DNA of 64,000 nucleotides from Kocuria palustris (GTDB lineage: Bacteria > Actinomycetota > Actinomycetes > Actinomycetales > Micrococcaceae). This document shows, piece after piece, positions 47,529 through 56,334 of the stretch. Each line of letters starts with the position of its first letter. Position 1 is the stretch's first letter. Where the stretch lies: assembly GCF_007666205.1 (NCBI RefSeq), contig NZ_VDOR01000002.1:372001-436000 (forward strand), read 5' to 3'. The notes below the pieces were generated by a model. It made no database searches and had not been told where the DNA came from. It was given only the letters and a program-made list of their open reading frames with translations. A program made the position numbers and the translations under genes.

Positions 47529-48137
47529 TCAGTCCCGGAACTCGAGCACCGACGGCCCCGGCCGTGCGGAGGAGCCGGAGACCGCCCGCGCCTCCTCGAG
47601 CGGGACGCGGCCGACGAAGAGCCAGCCGAGCACCTCCTCCTTCTCGTCCAGGCCGTAGAAGTCGTTGAGGACCTCGGCGTCGGGGGACTCCCTGGGGGAC
47701 CACTGCACGCCCCATCCGGCACCGCACAGAGCGGCCTCGAGCACGGTGTGCATGGCGTGGGCCTCCATGCGCTGCCGCTTCCTGGACAGCTCCGAGCCGC
47801 GCACGGGCTCGAACACCAGGGCCAGGGCCAGGCCGCCGCGCATGGCGAAGGCCAGCGAGCCCCGGAACGCCGCGAGCCGACGCAGCTGCTTGCCCTTGAG
47901 GGGCGCGCTGCCGTCGCCGATCTCCGGCAGGGAGCGCAGCCCGGACAGGGCCGCGGCCAGCTGGGGGGCCTGCTCGCGGGTCGTGGCGATGACCCGCCAC
48001 GGCGCGGGCTCGTCCTCCGAGGGCCGCCCGGCGGCGGCGCGGACGATCTGCTCGATCTCGGCACGAGTGGGGGCCTCCGGCACCAGGGACTGGGCGCGGC
48101 GGCGCTGCGACAGGATTCTCAGGAACGGGGCGGCCAT
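47529..48137 (-). CDS. Nitroreductase family protein
   Basis: FMN-dependent oxidoreductase of the nitroreductase/SagB fold, 202 residues. N-terminal RRRAQSLVPEAPTRAEIEQI and AAGRPSEDEPAPWRVIATTR (flavin loop), VLEAALCGAGWGVQWSPRE in the middle and a GWLFVGRVP strand near the end. The substrate is unknown; members reduce nitro compounds, quinones or act in vitamin metabolism. ATG set by the fold start; GATGAT (48144-48149 minus) lies six bases upstream. Confidence 0.8.
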   Translation of the reverse strand: MAAPFLRILSQRRRAQSLVPEAPTRAEIEQIVRAAAGRPSEDEPAPWRVIATTREQAPQLAAALSGLRSLPEIGDGSAPLKGKQLRRLAAFRGSLAFAMRGGLALALVFEPVRGSELSRKRQRMEAHAMHTVLEAALCGAGWGVQWSPRESPDAEVLNDFYGLDEKEEVLGWLFVGRVPLEEARAVSGSSARPGPSVLEFRD

Positions 48138-48143
48138 GACGCC

Positions 48144-48149
48144 ATCATC
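48144..48149 (-). promoter_or_regulatory. -10 box, leaderless start of nitroreductase
   Basis: GATGAT on the minus strand, six bases before ATG 48137. Weak hexamer, right spacing. Confidence 0.4.
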
Positions 48150-48256
48150 ACATCTCTGCCATGCCCTGCGCGGACCTGCCGTGGATCGGGGCGACGCGGG
48201 GACGAGGAATCGCTCACAATGGGCCTGCGATCGCCCGTCAGGGCTCGGATCAGTGC

Positions 48257-48262
48257 CAGAAT
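48257..48262 (+). promoter_or_regulatory. -10 box, leaderless start of AI-2E transporter
   Basis: CAGAAT, seven bases before ATG 48270. An in-frame ATG at 48261 overlaps the box and was rejected. Confidence 0.5.
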
Positions 48263-48269
48263 GCCCTTC

Positions 48270-49946
48270 ATGACTTCCTCCCCAGCCTCTTCCGGCTCTG
48301 CTGCCGATGAGCAGCCCGGCAGCAGAACGCGGATGCCGACCGGCTCCATGAACGACGGTGCGAGCGTGCCCGCCGGAGTGCGGATGGCCGCCGCGTGGTC
48401 GTGGCGCCTCGTCGCGATCGTCGTCGGGCTCTACGTGGCGGGCCGGCTGCTCGGCGCCGTGACCGCCGTGCTGATCCCGGTGCTGCTGGCCGCCCTCGTG
48501 GCCAGCCTCATCTCGCCGGTCTCCCACGCCCTGCGCCGGCTGCACTTCCCGCCCATCCTCGCGTCGCTGACCTCGATCGTCGGCCTGATCGTGGTCGTCC
48601 TCGGTCTGCTCGGCCTGGCCGGGCAGCAGATGGTGACCGGTTTCAGCCAGCTGCGGGATTCCGCGGTGGCCGGCGTCAACGCCCTGATCGGGCTGATCGA
48701 GGACCTCCCGTTCGACATCTCGACCGATCGGCTCAACGAGCTCGCCGGGCAGGGCATGACATGGCTGCAGGACAACTCCGGTCAGATCGTCTCGGGCGCG
48801 GTGTCGTTCGGGGCCACGGCCGGCAGCTTCTTCACAGGCCTGTTCATCCTGATCTTCACGCTGATCTTCTTCCTGGCCGACGGGGAGCGGATCTGGCTGT
48901 TCGTCGTCCGCCTCTTCCCCCGGCCGGCCCAGGCCGCCGTGAACGGCTCCGGGCGCAAGGCCTGGGTCTCCCTCGGGCAGTACATGCGCGTGCAGGGCTT
49001 CGTGGCCTTCATCGACGCGGTCGGCATCGGCCTGGGCGCCTTCATCCTGGGCGTCCCGCTGGCGGTCCCGCTGGCGATCCTGGTGTTCATCGGCGCGTGG
49101 ATCCCGCTGGTGGGCGCCGTGGTGACCGGTGCGATCGGCGTCCTCGTGGCGCTGGTCGCCAACGGGCCGGTGGCCGCGCTGGCCATGCTGGCCGTCGTGG
49201 TCATCGTCCAGCAGCTCGAGGGCAACATCCTCCAGCCGCTCATCATGGGCCAGGCCGTGTCCCTGCATCCCCTGGCCGTGTTCCTGGCCGTGGCCGCCGG
49301 CTCGGTCGTGGCCGGCATCCTGGGCGCGCTGTTCGCCGTGCCCCTGCTGGCGATGATCAACTCCGTGGTCCGGTACCTGGCCAGCCGGGGCTGGGAGCAC
49401 GATCCGGACATCGCGTGGCAGCCGTACTACTTCCCCTGGGAGATCCGCCGCAAGGCGAAGTCCAAGGAGCTCACCCGCGAGGAGGTGCTCCAGCAGTTCC
49501 GCCGCTTCAGCCGCACGCGCCGCAACGAGGAGGCCAAGTCCCGCAACCGCGAGGTCGAGAAGGACGTCACCGAGCGCGAGCGCGACCGCGCCCTCGACGC
49601 CGCCGATCGCGTCCAGGAGGCCGAGCGCCGGCGCAGCGCCCGGCAGCGGGCGCATCACGTGGTGGCCAAGGACGCCGACGTGAACGAGCCGCGGCCCACG
49701 CAGGAGGCGGGCGAGCTGGAGGAGTCCTCCATGGCCCGCATGCCCTCCGGTCTGGGGGAGGACGTCGGGCTGCCGACTCCGGGCGACCGCGTCCTGGCCG
49801 GACGCGACGAGGGCGAGGACCCGCAGCCTCCCGAGCACTCTGGCCCCTCGGACGTCCTCGGCAGGCCCCTCGAGTCCGAGGACCGGCAGCGCGGCGGCTC
49901 CGAGGACGGGCAGCGCAGCGGCCCGTGGGGCTCGCACCGCGCCTGA
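48270..49946 (+). CDS. AI-2E family transporter (PerM/TqsA type) with long charged tail
   Basis: 558 residues. A 35-residue polar N-terminus, then about eight membrane segments in the AI-2E exporter pattern: LLGAVTAVLIPVLLAALVAS, LTSIVGLIVVVLGLLGLAG, FFTGLFILIFTLIFFLADGE, and VVIVQQLEGNILQPLIMGQA, the family hallmark. After residue about 395 comes a 160-residue cytoplasmic tail, first basic and coiled-coil-like (FRRFSRTRRNEEAKSRNRE), then acidic. Such proteins export small molecules or ions; the substrate is unknown. A strong terminator follows. Confidence 0.87.
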   Translation: MTSSPASSGSAADEQPGSRTRMPTGSMNDGASVPAGVRMAAAWSWRLVAIVVGLYVAGRLLGAVTAVLIPVLLAALVASLISPVSHALRRLHFPPILASLTSIVGLIVVVLGLLGLAGQQMVTGFSQLRDSAVAGVNALIGLIEDLPFDISTDRLNELAGQGMTWLQDNSGQIVSGAVSFGATAGSFFTGLFILIFTLIFFLADGERIWLFVVRLFPRPAQAAVNGSGRKAWVSLGQYMRVQGFVAFIDAVGIGLGAFILGVPLAVPLAILVFIGAWIPLVGAVVTGAIGVLVALVANGPVAALAMLAVVVIVQQLEGNILQPLIMGQAVSLHPLAVFLAVAAGSVVAGILGALFAVPLLAMINSVVRYLASRGWEHDPDIAWQPYYFPWEIRRKAKSKELTREEVLQQFRRFSRTRRNEEAKSRNREVEKDVTERERDRALDAADRVQEAERRRSARQRAHHVVAKDADVNEPRPTQEAGELEESSMARMPSGLGEDVGLPTPGDRVLAGRDEGEDPQPPEHSGPSDVLGRPLESEDRQRGGSEDGQRSGPWGSHRA

Positions 49947-49993
49947 GCGCGTCCGAAGCCCCCGGGCGGGGGCGGGGGCGGCGGCACCGGAGG

Positions 49994-50033
49994 AAGGGCC
50001 GGCCCGGCACCGAGCGGTGTCGGACCGGCCCTT
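49994..50033 (+). terminator. Terminator after AI-2E transporter
   Basis: 18-bp stem from AAGGGCCGG to CCGGCCCTT with one mismatch and one G-T pair, GAGC loop. Confidence 0.7.
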
Positions 50034-50043
50034 CGCCGCGTCC

Positions 50044-50049
50044 TAGGAT
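50044..50049 (+). promoter_or_regulatory. -10 box of ilvA
   Basis: TAGGAT about 68 bases before the ilvA ATG, giving a normal leader with a Shine-Dalgarno sequence. No T-box or leader peptide was seen. Confidence 0.5.
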
Positions 50050-50116
50050 GGATCGCGGCCCGTTCGGGGCCGAACACCGTGCACCGGGCGCCGTCGCGCC
50101 ACGACAGGAGGACCAC

Positions 50117-51364
50117 ATGCCGCTGTCCGAGCTCCCCGTCCGGCTCGCCGACATCGAACGCGCCGCGCAGCTGCTCGACGGCGTCATCGAGCGCACTCTT
50201 GTGTCCCATTCCCGGGCCCTGTCGCGGAAGATCGGCTCCGAGGTGTGGCTCAAGGCCGAGAACCTGCAGCGGGCGGGATCGTTCAAGGCCCGCGGCGCGT
50301 ACGTGCGCATGGCCTCCCTGACGGACGAGGAGAAGGCCCGCGGGGTCATCGCCGCCTCAGCCGGCAACCACGCCCAGGGCGTGGCGCTGGCGGCCGCGAA
50401 GCTCGGCATCCGGGCGCGGATCTACATGCCCACGGTCGCGGCGCTGCCGAAGATCGCCGCGACCCAGGACCACGGCGCGGAGGTGATCCTGCACGGGGCG
50501 AACGTGGACGACTCCCTGGCGGAGGCCAAGCGCGTGGCCCAGGAGACCGGCATGGTCTTCATCCACCCGTTCGACAACGCGGAGATCGTCGCGGGCCAGG
50601 GCTCGCTGGGCCTGGAGCTGCTGGAGCAGCTCCCGGAGACGGACACCGTCATCGCGGGCGTCGGCGGCGGCGGCCTGCTGGCGGGCCTGGCCGTGGCGCT
50701 CAAGTCGCGGGAGGCGCAGGGCGGCCGGCCCGTGCGCCTGATCGGGGTGCAGGCGGAGAACGCGGCGGCCTACCCGCCGTCGCTGGCCGGCGATGCCATC
50801 GTCTCGCTGGACGGCGTCTCGACCATCGCCGACGGCATCGCCGTGGGCAAGCCGGGGGAGCTCCCGTTCGAGATCATCCGCGAGCTGGTCGATGACGTCG
50901 TGACCGTGTCCGAGGACCGGCTGGCCGAGGCGCTGATCTTCCTCCTCGAGCGCAACAAGCTCGTGGTCGAGCCGGCCGGCGCGGTCGGGGTGGCCGCGCT
51001 GCTCGACGGCAGCCTCCAGGAGGTCCACGGCGACCTGGGCACGACGGCGGTGGTGCTCTCGGGCGGCAACATCGATCCCATGCTCATGCTCAAGGTGATC
51101 CAGCGGGGTCTGGCCGCCGCGGGCCGCTACATGACCGTCAAGATGATGCTCCTGGACCGCCCCGGCGAGCTGACGCGCATCTCCAGCATCATCTCCGGCC
51201 TGGACGCCAACGTGACCGGCGTGGACCACACCCGGGTCGGCGGCTCGCTGTCCATGGGCGATGTCTCCATCACGATCGACATGGAGACCAAGGGCCACGA
51301 GCACTCCCGCGAGGTCATCGGGGCCCTGCAGGCCGCCGGCTACGAGCCGGTCGTCGTCCACTGA
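50117..51364 (+). CDS. ilvA: Threonine ammonia-lyase (threonine dehydratase)
   Basis: PLP enzyme that deaminates threonine to 2-oxobutanoate for isoleucine synthesis or threonine catabolism. 415 residues; ATG with AGGAGGA five bases upstream. PLP lysine in LQRAGSFKARGAYVRM, ASAGNHAQGVALAA, phosphate-binding GVGGGGLLAGLAVAL, then a single C-terminal ACT domain (about 330-415, DRPGELTRISSIISGLDANV). The short form with one ACT domain resembles catabolic or actinobacterial enzymes rather than E. coli IlvA with two regulatory domains. Confidence 0.92.
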   Translation: MPLSELPVRLADIERAAQLLDGVIERTLVSHSRALSRKIGSEVWLKAENLQRAGSFKARGAYVRMASLTDEEKARGVIAASAGNHAQGVALAAAKLGIRARIYMPTVAALPKIAATQDHGAEVILHGANVDDSLAEAKRVAQETGMVFIHPFDNAEIVAGQGSLGLELLEQLPETDTVIAGVGGGGLLAGLAVALKSREAQGGRPVRLIGVQAENAAAYPPSLAGDAIVSLDGVSTIADGIAVGKPGELPFEIIRELVDDVVTVSEDRLAEALIFLLERNKLVVEPAGAVGVAALLDGSLQEVHGDLGTTAVVLSGGNIDPMLMLKVIQRGLAAAGRYMTVKMMLLDRPGELTRISSIISGLDANVTGVDHTRVGGSLSMGDVSITIDMETKGHEHSREVIGALQAAGYEPVVVH

Positions 51365-51410
51365 ACCCTGCGGACGGCGCAGGCAGGACGGGCGCGGCCG
51401 CCGGAACGGA

Positions 51411-51446
51411 CGAGGGCGCCGATGCCCCGCGGCATCGGCGCCCTCG
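51411..51446. terminator. Bidirectional terminator between ilvA and greA
   Basis: Perfect 16-bp stem CGAGGGCGCCGATGCC and complement, loop CCGC, between convergent genes. Confidence 0.8.
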
Positions 51447-51472
51447 CATGCCTGCACGGGACGGCGGCGGAC

Positions 51473-51979
51473 TCAGCCGCGGAACGGCTTGGCCTCGAGG
51501 ATCTCGACCTCGATCGACTTGCCGTTGGGGGCCTCGTAGGAGACCTTGTCGCCGGCCTTGTGGCCGCTGATCGCCGCGCCCATGGGGGAGCGCTCGGAGT
51601 AGACCTCGAGATCGGCATCGCCCACGAGGTCCTCGGCGACCTCGCGGGAGCCGAGCAGGAAGGTCATCTCGTTGCCGGCGACCTCGGCCTTGACGACCAT
51701 GCCGGGCTCGACCACGCCGTTGTCCTCCGCGAACTCGCCGACCTTGGCGTTCTCCAGGAGGTTGGTCAGCTGCTGGATGCGGCCCTCGTTCTTGGACTGC
51801 TCCTCGCGCGCGGCGTGGTAGCCGCCGTTCTCCTTGAGGTCGCCCTCATCGCGCGCCGCCTCGATGCGGTCGACGATCTCCTGGCGGTACGGCCCGGAGA
51901 TGTGATCGAGCTCCTTCTTGAGTCGGTCGTAGGCCTCCTGGGTGAGCCAGGCGCCCTCGGTCTCGGGGGTCTCGGACAC
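51473..51979 (-). CDS. greA: Transcription elongation factor GreA
   Basis: Binds RNA polymerase's secondary channel and stimulates cleavage of backtracked RNA. 168 residues. N-terminal coiled coil with the acidic tip ARDEGDLKENGGYHAARE (catalytic Asp-Glu pair) and C-terminal FKBP-like domain (VYSERSPMGAAISGHKAGD). The GTG start has only a weak GAGAAGA upstream. A TAGAAT -10 box lies at 52134-52139, so the leader is about 150 bases. Next gene upstream is the DUF4307 gene, as in M. tuberculosis Rv1080c-Rv1081c. Confidence 0.93.
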   Translation of the reverse strand: MSETPETEGAWLTQEAYDRLKKELDHISGPYRQEIVDRIEAARDEGDLKENGGYHAAREEQSKNEGRIQQLTNLLENAKVGEFAEDNGVVEPGMVVKAEVAGNEMTFLLGSREVAEDLVGDADLEVYSERSPMGAAISGHKAGDKVSYEAPNGKSIEVEILEAKPFRG

Positions 51980-52133
51980 GATGATCTTCTCTCTGTCTGC
52001 AGTGATGGTGCGTGCTCCGCGCGGCCCGGGCGGTGTCTGCCGCGGGCCGCCTCGGCGGGTCTCGCTCGTTCCGGGCGGCGGCGTCGCCGGAATGCCGGTG
52101 GAGGCATGCGGGGCCGCGATCGTCGGAGAGGAC

Positions 52134-52139
52134 ATTCTA
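52134..52139 (-). promoter_or_regulatory. -10 box of greA
   Basis: TAGAAT on the minus strand about 150 bases before the greA start; a partial -35 (TGCTGA) is spaced 17 bases away. The long leader holds no element I recognise. Confidence 0.5.
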
Positions 52140-52195
52140 TCGGACCGGTGCGATCTTCAGCACACTCGACCGCGGCAGCCCCTGTCCGGCGCCGC

Positions 52196-52627
52196 TCAGC
52201 CGACGTTCCAGCACTCGGCCACCTGCGCGGTGTTCGCCTGATTGGTGGTGCGCAGGGGGAGGCGGTGGGCGGTCGTGCGCTGCCCGCCCTCCTCGGCCGA
52301 CAGCGTGATCTCCCGGTAGCCGACGACGGCCCAGTCGTCGTTCAGGGCCTCGACGCCGCAGCGCACGGTCCGCCCCGGATCCCGGGTCACCTCGAAGTCC
52401 GCGGTGACCTGGGACGACGACACGAGGTCGAAGCCGACGTCCTTGTACGTCGGCGCATCGGAGCGGTCCGCCACCACCCAGATCACGAACAGCGTCGCGA
52501 GCAGCAGGGCCGCGCCGCCGAGCAGCCACCGCGTCCGGGAGCCGAGCCGGCGCCGGGACCGGAGGTCGTAGCGCTCCCGCAGCACCGAGGAGTCGCTCGC
52601 GGCGGCGGGCTGAGTGGTCTGCGGCAT
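52196..52627 (-). CDS. DUF4307 membrane protein (Rv1081c-like)
   Basis: 143 residues: a polar Arg-rich N-terminus (RERYDLRSRRRLGSRTRW), one membrane helix (about residues 34-52) and an outside beta-rich domain containing one Cys (VRCGVEALND) and a C-terminal Cys (VAECWNVG) that may form a disulphide. DUF4307 proteins are conserved in actinobacteria beside greA and mca; function unknown. ATG set by TAGACT seven bases upstream. Confidence 0.82.
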   Translation of the reverse strand: MPQTTQPAAASDSSVLRERYDLRSRRRLGSRTRWLLGGAALLLATLFVIWVVADRSDAPTYKDVGFDLVSSSQVTADFEVTRDPGRTVRCGVEALNDDWAVVGYREITLSAEEGGQRTTAHRLPLRTTNQANTAQVAECWNVG

Positions 52628-52634
52628 GCGGACC

Positions 52635-52640
52635 AGTCTA
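52635..52640 (-). promoter_or_regulatory. -10 box, leaderless start of DUF4307 gene
   Basis: TAGACT on the minus strand, seven bases before ATG 52627. Confidence 0.65.
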
Positions 52641-52723
52641 GTGCCGGCGAGGCCCGCATGCCCGGCCCGGGGCGCGGGCTCCGGGAGGCGCGGGCTGCAG
52701 AGGAGAGCCCCGGCCGGGACGCG

Positions 52724-52729
52724 TAGGAT
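52724..52729 (+). promoter_or_regulatory. -10 box of mca
   Basis: TAGGAT about 105 bases before the mca GTG; GGAAGGA lies about 12 bases before the start codon. Confidence 0.45.
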
Positions 52730-52834
52730 CGACGGCGGCGCAGCGCTCGGGCCGCAGGCCCGCGGGCCCGCCGCCGCGCGTCGGGAACCGCCGACGCCGC
52801 CGCACAGCATCCCTACCGGAAGGATCCTGAGCTC

Positions 52835-53776
52835 GTGCCCTCGTACTCCGACATGCGCCTGCTGGCCGTCCACGCCCACCCCGACGACGAGTCCTCGAAG
52901 GGCGCGGCCACCATGGCCCACTACCGCCGCCTCGGCGTCGATGTCATGGTCGTCACCTGCACGGGCGGCGAGAGCGGCTCGATCCTGAACTCGGCCATGG
53001 AGTCCGTGCCCCACGCCCGCCGGGATCTGGCGGGCTACCGCCGCCAGGAGATGGCGCGGGCGGCCGAGGCGCTCGACGTCCGCCACCGCTGGCTCGGCTT
53101 CGCGGACTCCGGCCTGCCCGAGGGCGATCCGCTGCCGCCGCTTCCGGAGGCCTGCTTCGCGCTCCAGCCGATCGACCGCGCCGCCGCCCCGCTCGTGCGG
53201 CTCGTGCGAGAGTTCCGCCCGCACGTGATCCTCACCTACGACGAGAACGGCGGCTATCCCCACCCGGACCACATCCAGGCCCACAACGTGGCCATGCGCG
53301 CATGGCAGAAGGCCGGGGACCCCGAGCACATGCCGGAGCTCGGGGAGCCGTGGGAGCCGCTCAAGCTCTACTACGACCGCGCCTTCGACCTGGCCCGACT
53401 CGAGGCGCTGCATCACGCGCTCGAGGAGAAGGGGCTGGAGTCGCCGTTCGCGGAGCGGATCGCCCGCCGGCTCGAGGCCCGCGACACCGAGGGCAACGAC
53501 TCGGCACCGAACGAGCACGTGACGACCACCAAGGTCCACTGCGCCGAGTGCTTCGGCGTGCGCGACGACGCCCTGCGCGCCCATGCCACCCAGGTCTCCC
53601 CGGAGTCCTGGTTCTTCGCGATGTCCGCCGAGGACCAGGCCGCCGCGTGGCCGTGGGAGGACTACGTCCGCGCCGAGACGCGGGTCGAGGCCGAGCTGCC
53701 GGAGACCTGCGTCTTCGCCGGCATCGTCGACGAGGTCCACCCGGACCCCGAGGACGCCCCGACCTGGCAGATCTGA
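52835..53776 (+). CDS. mca: Mycothiol S-conjugate amidase Mca
   Basis: Zinc amidase that splits mycothiol S-conjugates of toxins into a mercapturic acid, which is exported, and GlcN-Ins, which is recycled. 313 residues from GTG. LmbE-fold zinc motifs AVHAHPDDESSKGAATMAHY and YPHPDHIQAHN; RRQEMARAAEALDV and the C-terminal Mca-specific region are present. An ATG at 52853 is an alternative start. Together with mshA at 8.2-9.6 kb this shows the organism uses mycothiol. The next gene follows the M. tuberculosis Rv1082-Rv1083 order. Confidence 0.93.
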   Translation: MPSYSDMRLLAVHAHPDDESSKGAATMAHYRRLGVDVMVVTCTGGESGSILNSAMESVPHARRDLAGYRRQEMARAAEALDVRHRWLGFADSGLPEGDPLPPLPEACFALQPIDRAAAPLVRLVREFRPHVILTYDENGGYPHPDHIQAHNVAMRAWQKAGDPEHMPELGEPWEPLKLYYDRAFDLARLEALHHALEEKGLESPFAERIARRLEARDTEGNDSAPNEHVTTTKVHCAECFGVRDDALRAHATQVSPESWFFAMSAEDQAAAWPWEDYVRAETRVEAELPETCVFAGIVDEVHPDPEDAPTWQI

Positions 53777-53777
53777 G

Positions 53778-53796
53778 CCGGCCCGCACCGGGCCGG
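53778..53796 (+). terminator. Small hairpin after mca
   Basis: CCGGCCCG / CGGGCCGG with a CAC loop right after the mca stop; could weaken read-through into the next small gene. Confidence 0.4.
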
Positions 53797-53846
53797 ACCG
53801 ACGCCGCAGACGCCCCGCACAGCCTCCGAGAGACGAGATCGCCGCC

Positions 53847-54275
53847 GCCATGATCAGCCTGCCGCTGCAGAACTACTCCGATGCCACCGACCCGAACCAG
53901 CTGCGCCCCGGCCTGGAGGCGGAGCAGGTCAGCCCCGGGCTGATCGGGTTCCTCATCACCTTCGTCATGGTCGCGGTCGTCGTGGCCCTGATCGTCGACA
54001 TGGTGCGGCGACAGCGCCGGCTGCGCTATCGGGCCGACTACGCCCGTCGCCGCGAGCAGGAGCAGGCCGCAGAGCCGTCCGAGGAGCAGGCGGCGGGCCG
54101 CGGCGGCTCGGACGGCGGCTCGAGGACGACCGGCTCGACGGCTGCCGGCGCACCCGGCGGCGCGGTCGACGAGACGACCGTCCGAGCCGAGGACCGCGCG
54201 CCGACCGGCCGCCGGACGCGGCGCACCGGGCGGGAGGAAGGCCCGGAGCACGAGGCGCCCGGGCCGCGGGGCTGA
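53847..54275 (+). CDS. Small single-helix membrane protein (Rv1083-like)
   Basis: 142 residues: short N-terminus, one helix in SPGLIGFLITFVMVAVVVAL (about residues 28-50), a basic juxtamembrane patch (VRRQRRLRYRADYARRRE) and about 75 disordered residues rich in Gly, Thr, Glu and Arg. Conserved position after mca in actinobacteria; function unknown. A weak ribosome binding site (GAGA) lies upstream. Confidence 0.7.
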   Translation, partial: AMISLPLQNYSDATDPNQLRPGLEAEQVSPGLIGFLITFVMVAVVVALIVDMVRRQRRLRYRADYARRREQEQAAEPSEEQAAGRGGSDGGSRTTGSTAAGAPGGAVDETTVRAEDRAPTGRRTRRTGREEGPEHEAPGPRG

Positions 54276-54304
54276 CGGCTCGCCGACCGTCGGGGCAGCG
54301 GTGC

Positions 54305-55081
54305 TCAGGCCCCGGCGGGCATCGCGAGCATGATCGCGATGTAGTGGCACACGAAGCCGATCACGGTGCAGCTGTGGAAGACCTCGTGGAAGCCGAAGTG
54401 CAGCGGCGCGAGGGCGGGGCGCCGGAGCGCATAGACCACGGCCCCTCCGATGTAGGCGGCGCCGCCGACGGCCAGCATGACGGTGGCCCCCGGGCTCACG
54501 GGCCAGAAGACCGGGAGGTAGGCCACCGCGATGCAGCCCATGACGATGTACAGGGGCGTGTAGAGCCAGCGGGGTGCGCCCATCCAGATCAGGCGGAACG
54601 CGATCAGCCCGGCGGCGCAGCCCCAGATGATGATCAGCAGGGCCGTCGGCTCCTCGAGCAGGGCCAGGGCCAGGGGCGTGTACGTCCCGGCGATCAGCAG
54701 GGCGATGTTGCAGTGGTCGAAGCGGCGCAGGAAGCTCGTGAACCGCGGCGACCAGTAGCTGCGGTGGTAGATCCCGGAGACGCCGAACAGCAGCAGGCCG
54801 GTTGCCCCGTAGACCGCGCAGGCGATGCGCAGCTCCGGGCTCGGGGCGGCCAGCATCGCGATCAGCCCCAGGACGAACACGACCGGCGTGAAGGCGGCGT
54901 GGATCCAGCCGCGCAGCAGCGGCTTGCGCGGCACCGGGGGATGCTTCTCGGTGGCGCCGAAGCGGGCGAGCAGCCGCGAGCGCGCCACGGCGCCGCCGAC
55001 GGTCGGATGCTGCTCGAGCGCCCTCCTGCTCCGAGCGGGGTCGCGCCGCTGCTGCCGTGCATCCGCCGTGTGAGGTGACAT
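54305..55081 (-). CDS. Hemolysin III family (PAQR/YqfA) membrane protein
   Basis: 258 residues; a 50-residue cytoplasmic Arg-rich N-terminus then seven membrane segments. Family marks: LRGWIHAAFTPVVFVLGL, SGIYHRSYWSPRF (His ligand), FDHCNIALLIAGTYTPLALA (Asp) and FHEVFHSCTVIGFVCHY with the C-terminal His pair, the probable zinc site shared with adiponectin-receptor-like proteins. ATG with AGAGG upstream. Matches Rv1085c by position, divergent from the prenyl synthase. TACGAT at 55194-55199 (minus) is a possible -10. Confidence 0.87.
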   Translation of the reverse strand: MSPHTADARQQRRDPARSRRALEQHPTVGGAVARSRLLARFGATEKHPPVPRKPLLRGWIHAAFTPVVFVLGLIAMLAAPSPELRIACAVYGATGLLLFGVSGIYHRSYWSPRFTSFLRRFDHCNIALLIAGTYTPLALALLEEPTALLIIIWGCAAGLIAFRLIWMGAPRWLYTPLYIVMGCIAVAYLPVFWPVSPGATVMLAVGGAAYIGGAVVYALRRPALAPLHFGFHEVFHSCTVIGFVCHYIAIMLAMPAGA

Positions 55082-55408
55082 GGTGCCTCTCGAGAGGGGT
55101 CCGGGGCCCGGATGGCCGCTGCCGCGGGCCGCGGCGGGCACGGCTGCGGCCCGCGGCGAGCGCACCGGCCGGACGACGGCCTCGGCCCCTTCGATCGTAG
55201 CCGAGGACCTCGGGGCGCTGCCCCGGCCGGCCGCCCACCGCGGCGCAGCGCGCCCGGCACGTCGCCGACGTCGCGGCGCCGCCCGAGCACCAGGGCGGGG
55301 GACCCGCGATACATTTGCCGGAAGCCGTCCTGCGCCGCCTGCGCGCCCGCAGGACCGTCGGGACCGGGACCCCGGCCCGGACAGGACCGCGAGATGGAGG
55401 GGGACCGC
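55082..55408. other. Divergent intergenic region, hemolysin III to prenyl synthase
   Basis: About 330 bases. It holds a possible minus-strand -10 (TACGAT, 55194-55199), a possible plus-strand -10 (TACATT, 55310-55315) and the ribosome binding site of the prenyl synthase. No coding-looking frame and no other recognised element. The gene equivalent to the thioredoxin-like Rv1084 of mycobacteria is not here. Confidence 0.5.
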
Positions 55409-56170
55409 GTGCCCAGGACCCGCCCGCTGTACCGCCTCTACGAGCAGCGGCTCGCGGCGGAGCTGCCGCCCGAGCGGCTCCCGGGCCATGTGGGGGTCCT
55501 CGTCGACGGCAACCGCCGCTGGGCCGTCCAGTCCGGCGGCTCGACGGCCGACGGCCACCGGGCGGGGGCCGAGAAGATCATCGAGTTCCTCGGCTGGTGC
55601 CGCGACCTGCGGATCCCCCACGTCACGCTCTACGTGCTGTCCACCGAGAACCTCAAGCGCCCGGCCGAGGAGCTGGGCCCCCTGCTGGAGATCATCGCGG
55701 AGCTGATGCGCTCGCTGAGCGTGCAGAGCCCGGGGCAGGTCCAGGCGGTCGGCGCGCTCGAGATGCTGCCCCCCGAGCTGCGCGAGTCGATCCGCGAGCT
55801 CGAGCAGGCCACGTCCGGCAACGACGGCCCCCACCTGAACATCGCGGTCGGCTACGGAGGCCGTCAGGAGATCGTGGACGCCGTCCGGGAGATCTTCACC
55901 GGGGCCCTCGAACGGGGAGAGGACATCCCCCGGCTCGTGCGGGAGCTGAGCGTCGAGGACATCTCGCAGCATCTCTACACGCGGGGCCAGCCCGATCCCG
56001 ACCTCCTGATCCGGACCTCGGGGGAGCAGCGGCTCTCGGGATTCCTCATGTGGCAGTCGGCGTACTCGGAGTACCACTTCTGCGAGGCCCTGTGGCCGGA
56101 CTTCCGCTACGTGGACTTCCTGCGGGCGCTGCGGGACTACGCGAACCGCAAGCGCCGCTTCGGCGGCTGA
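55409..56170 (+). CDS. Short-chain Z-isoprenyl diphosphate synthase (Rv1086/UppS family)
   Basis: cis-Prenyltransferase that condenses isoprenyl diphosphates, 253 residues. GTG start chosen because GGAGGGGGA lies just upstream; ATG 55394 overlaps that site. Catalytic motif VGVLVDGNRRWAVQSGG, the helix GHRAGAEKIIEFLGWCRDL, LYVLSTENLKRP, and LLIRTSGEQRLSGFLMWQSA followed by YSEYHF. It matches the N-terminal LYRLYEQRL pattern of M. tuberculosis Rv1086, which makes omega,E,Z-farnesyl diphosphate, the precursor for decaprenyl phosphate. Product length is inferred. Confidence 0.9.
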   Translation: MPRTRPLYRLYEQRLAAELPPERLPGHVGVLVDGNRRWAVQSGGSTADGHRAGAEKIIEFLGWCRDLRIPHVTLYVLSTENLKRPAEELGPLLEIIAELMRSLSVQSPGQVQAVGALEMLPPELRESIRELEQATSGNDGPHLNIAVGYGGRQEIVDAVREIFTGALERGEDIPRLVRELSVEDISQHLYTRGQPDPDLLIRTSGEQRLSGFLMWQSAYSEYHFCEALWPDFRYVDFLRALRDYANRKRRFGG

Positions 56171-56334
56171 GCCGCCCGCCCCCTGACGGGGATCGGGCGG
56201 AGCGGGAATGACACCACTGCAATTCAGTTCGTGTTCATGTCCGCGGGGCTCGGGGGAGCCTCTCCTGTGCCAGGTTGGGGACAGGCGGCCCGCGGCACCC
56301 GCCGGGCCGCTGCCGAGCCAGGAGGATGAGCGCG

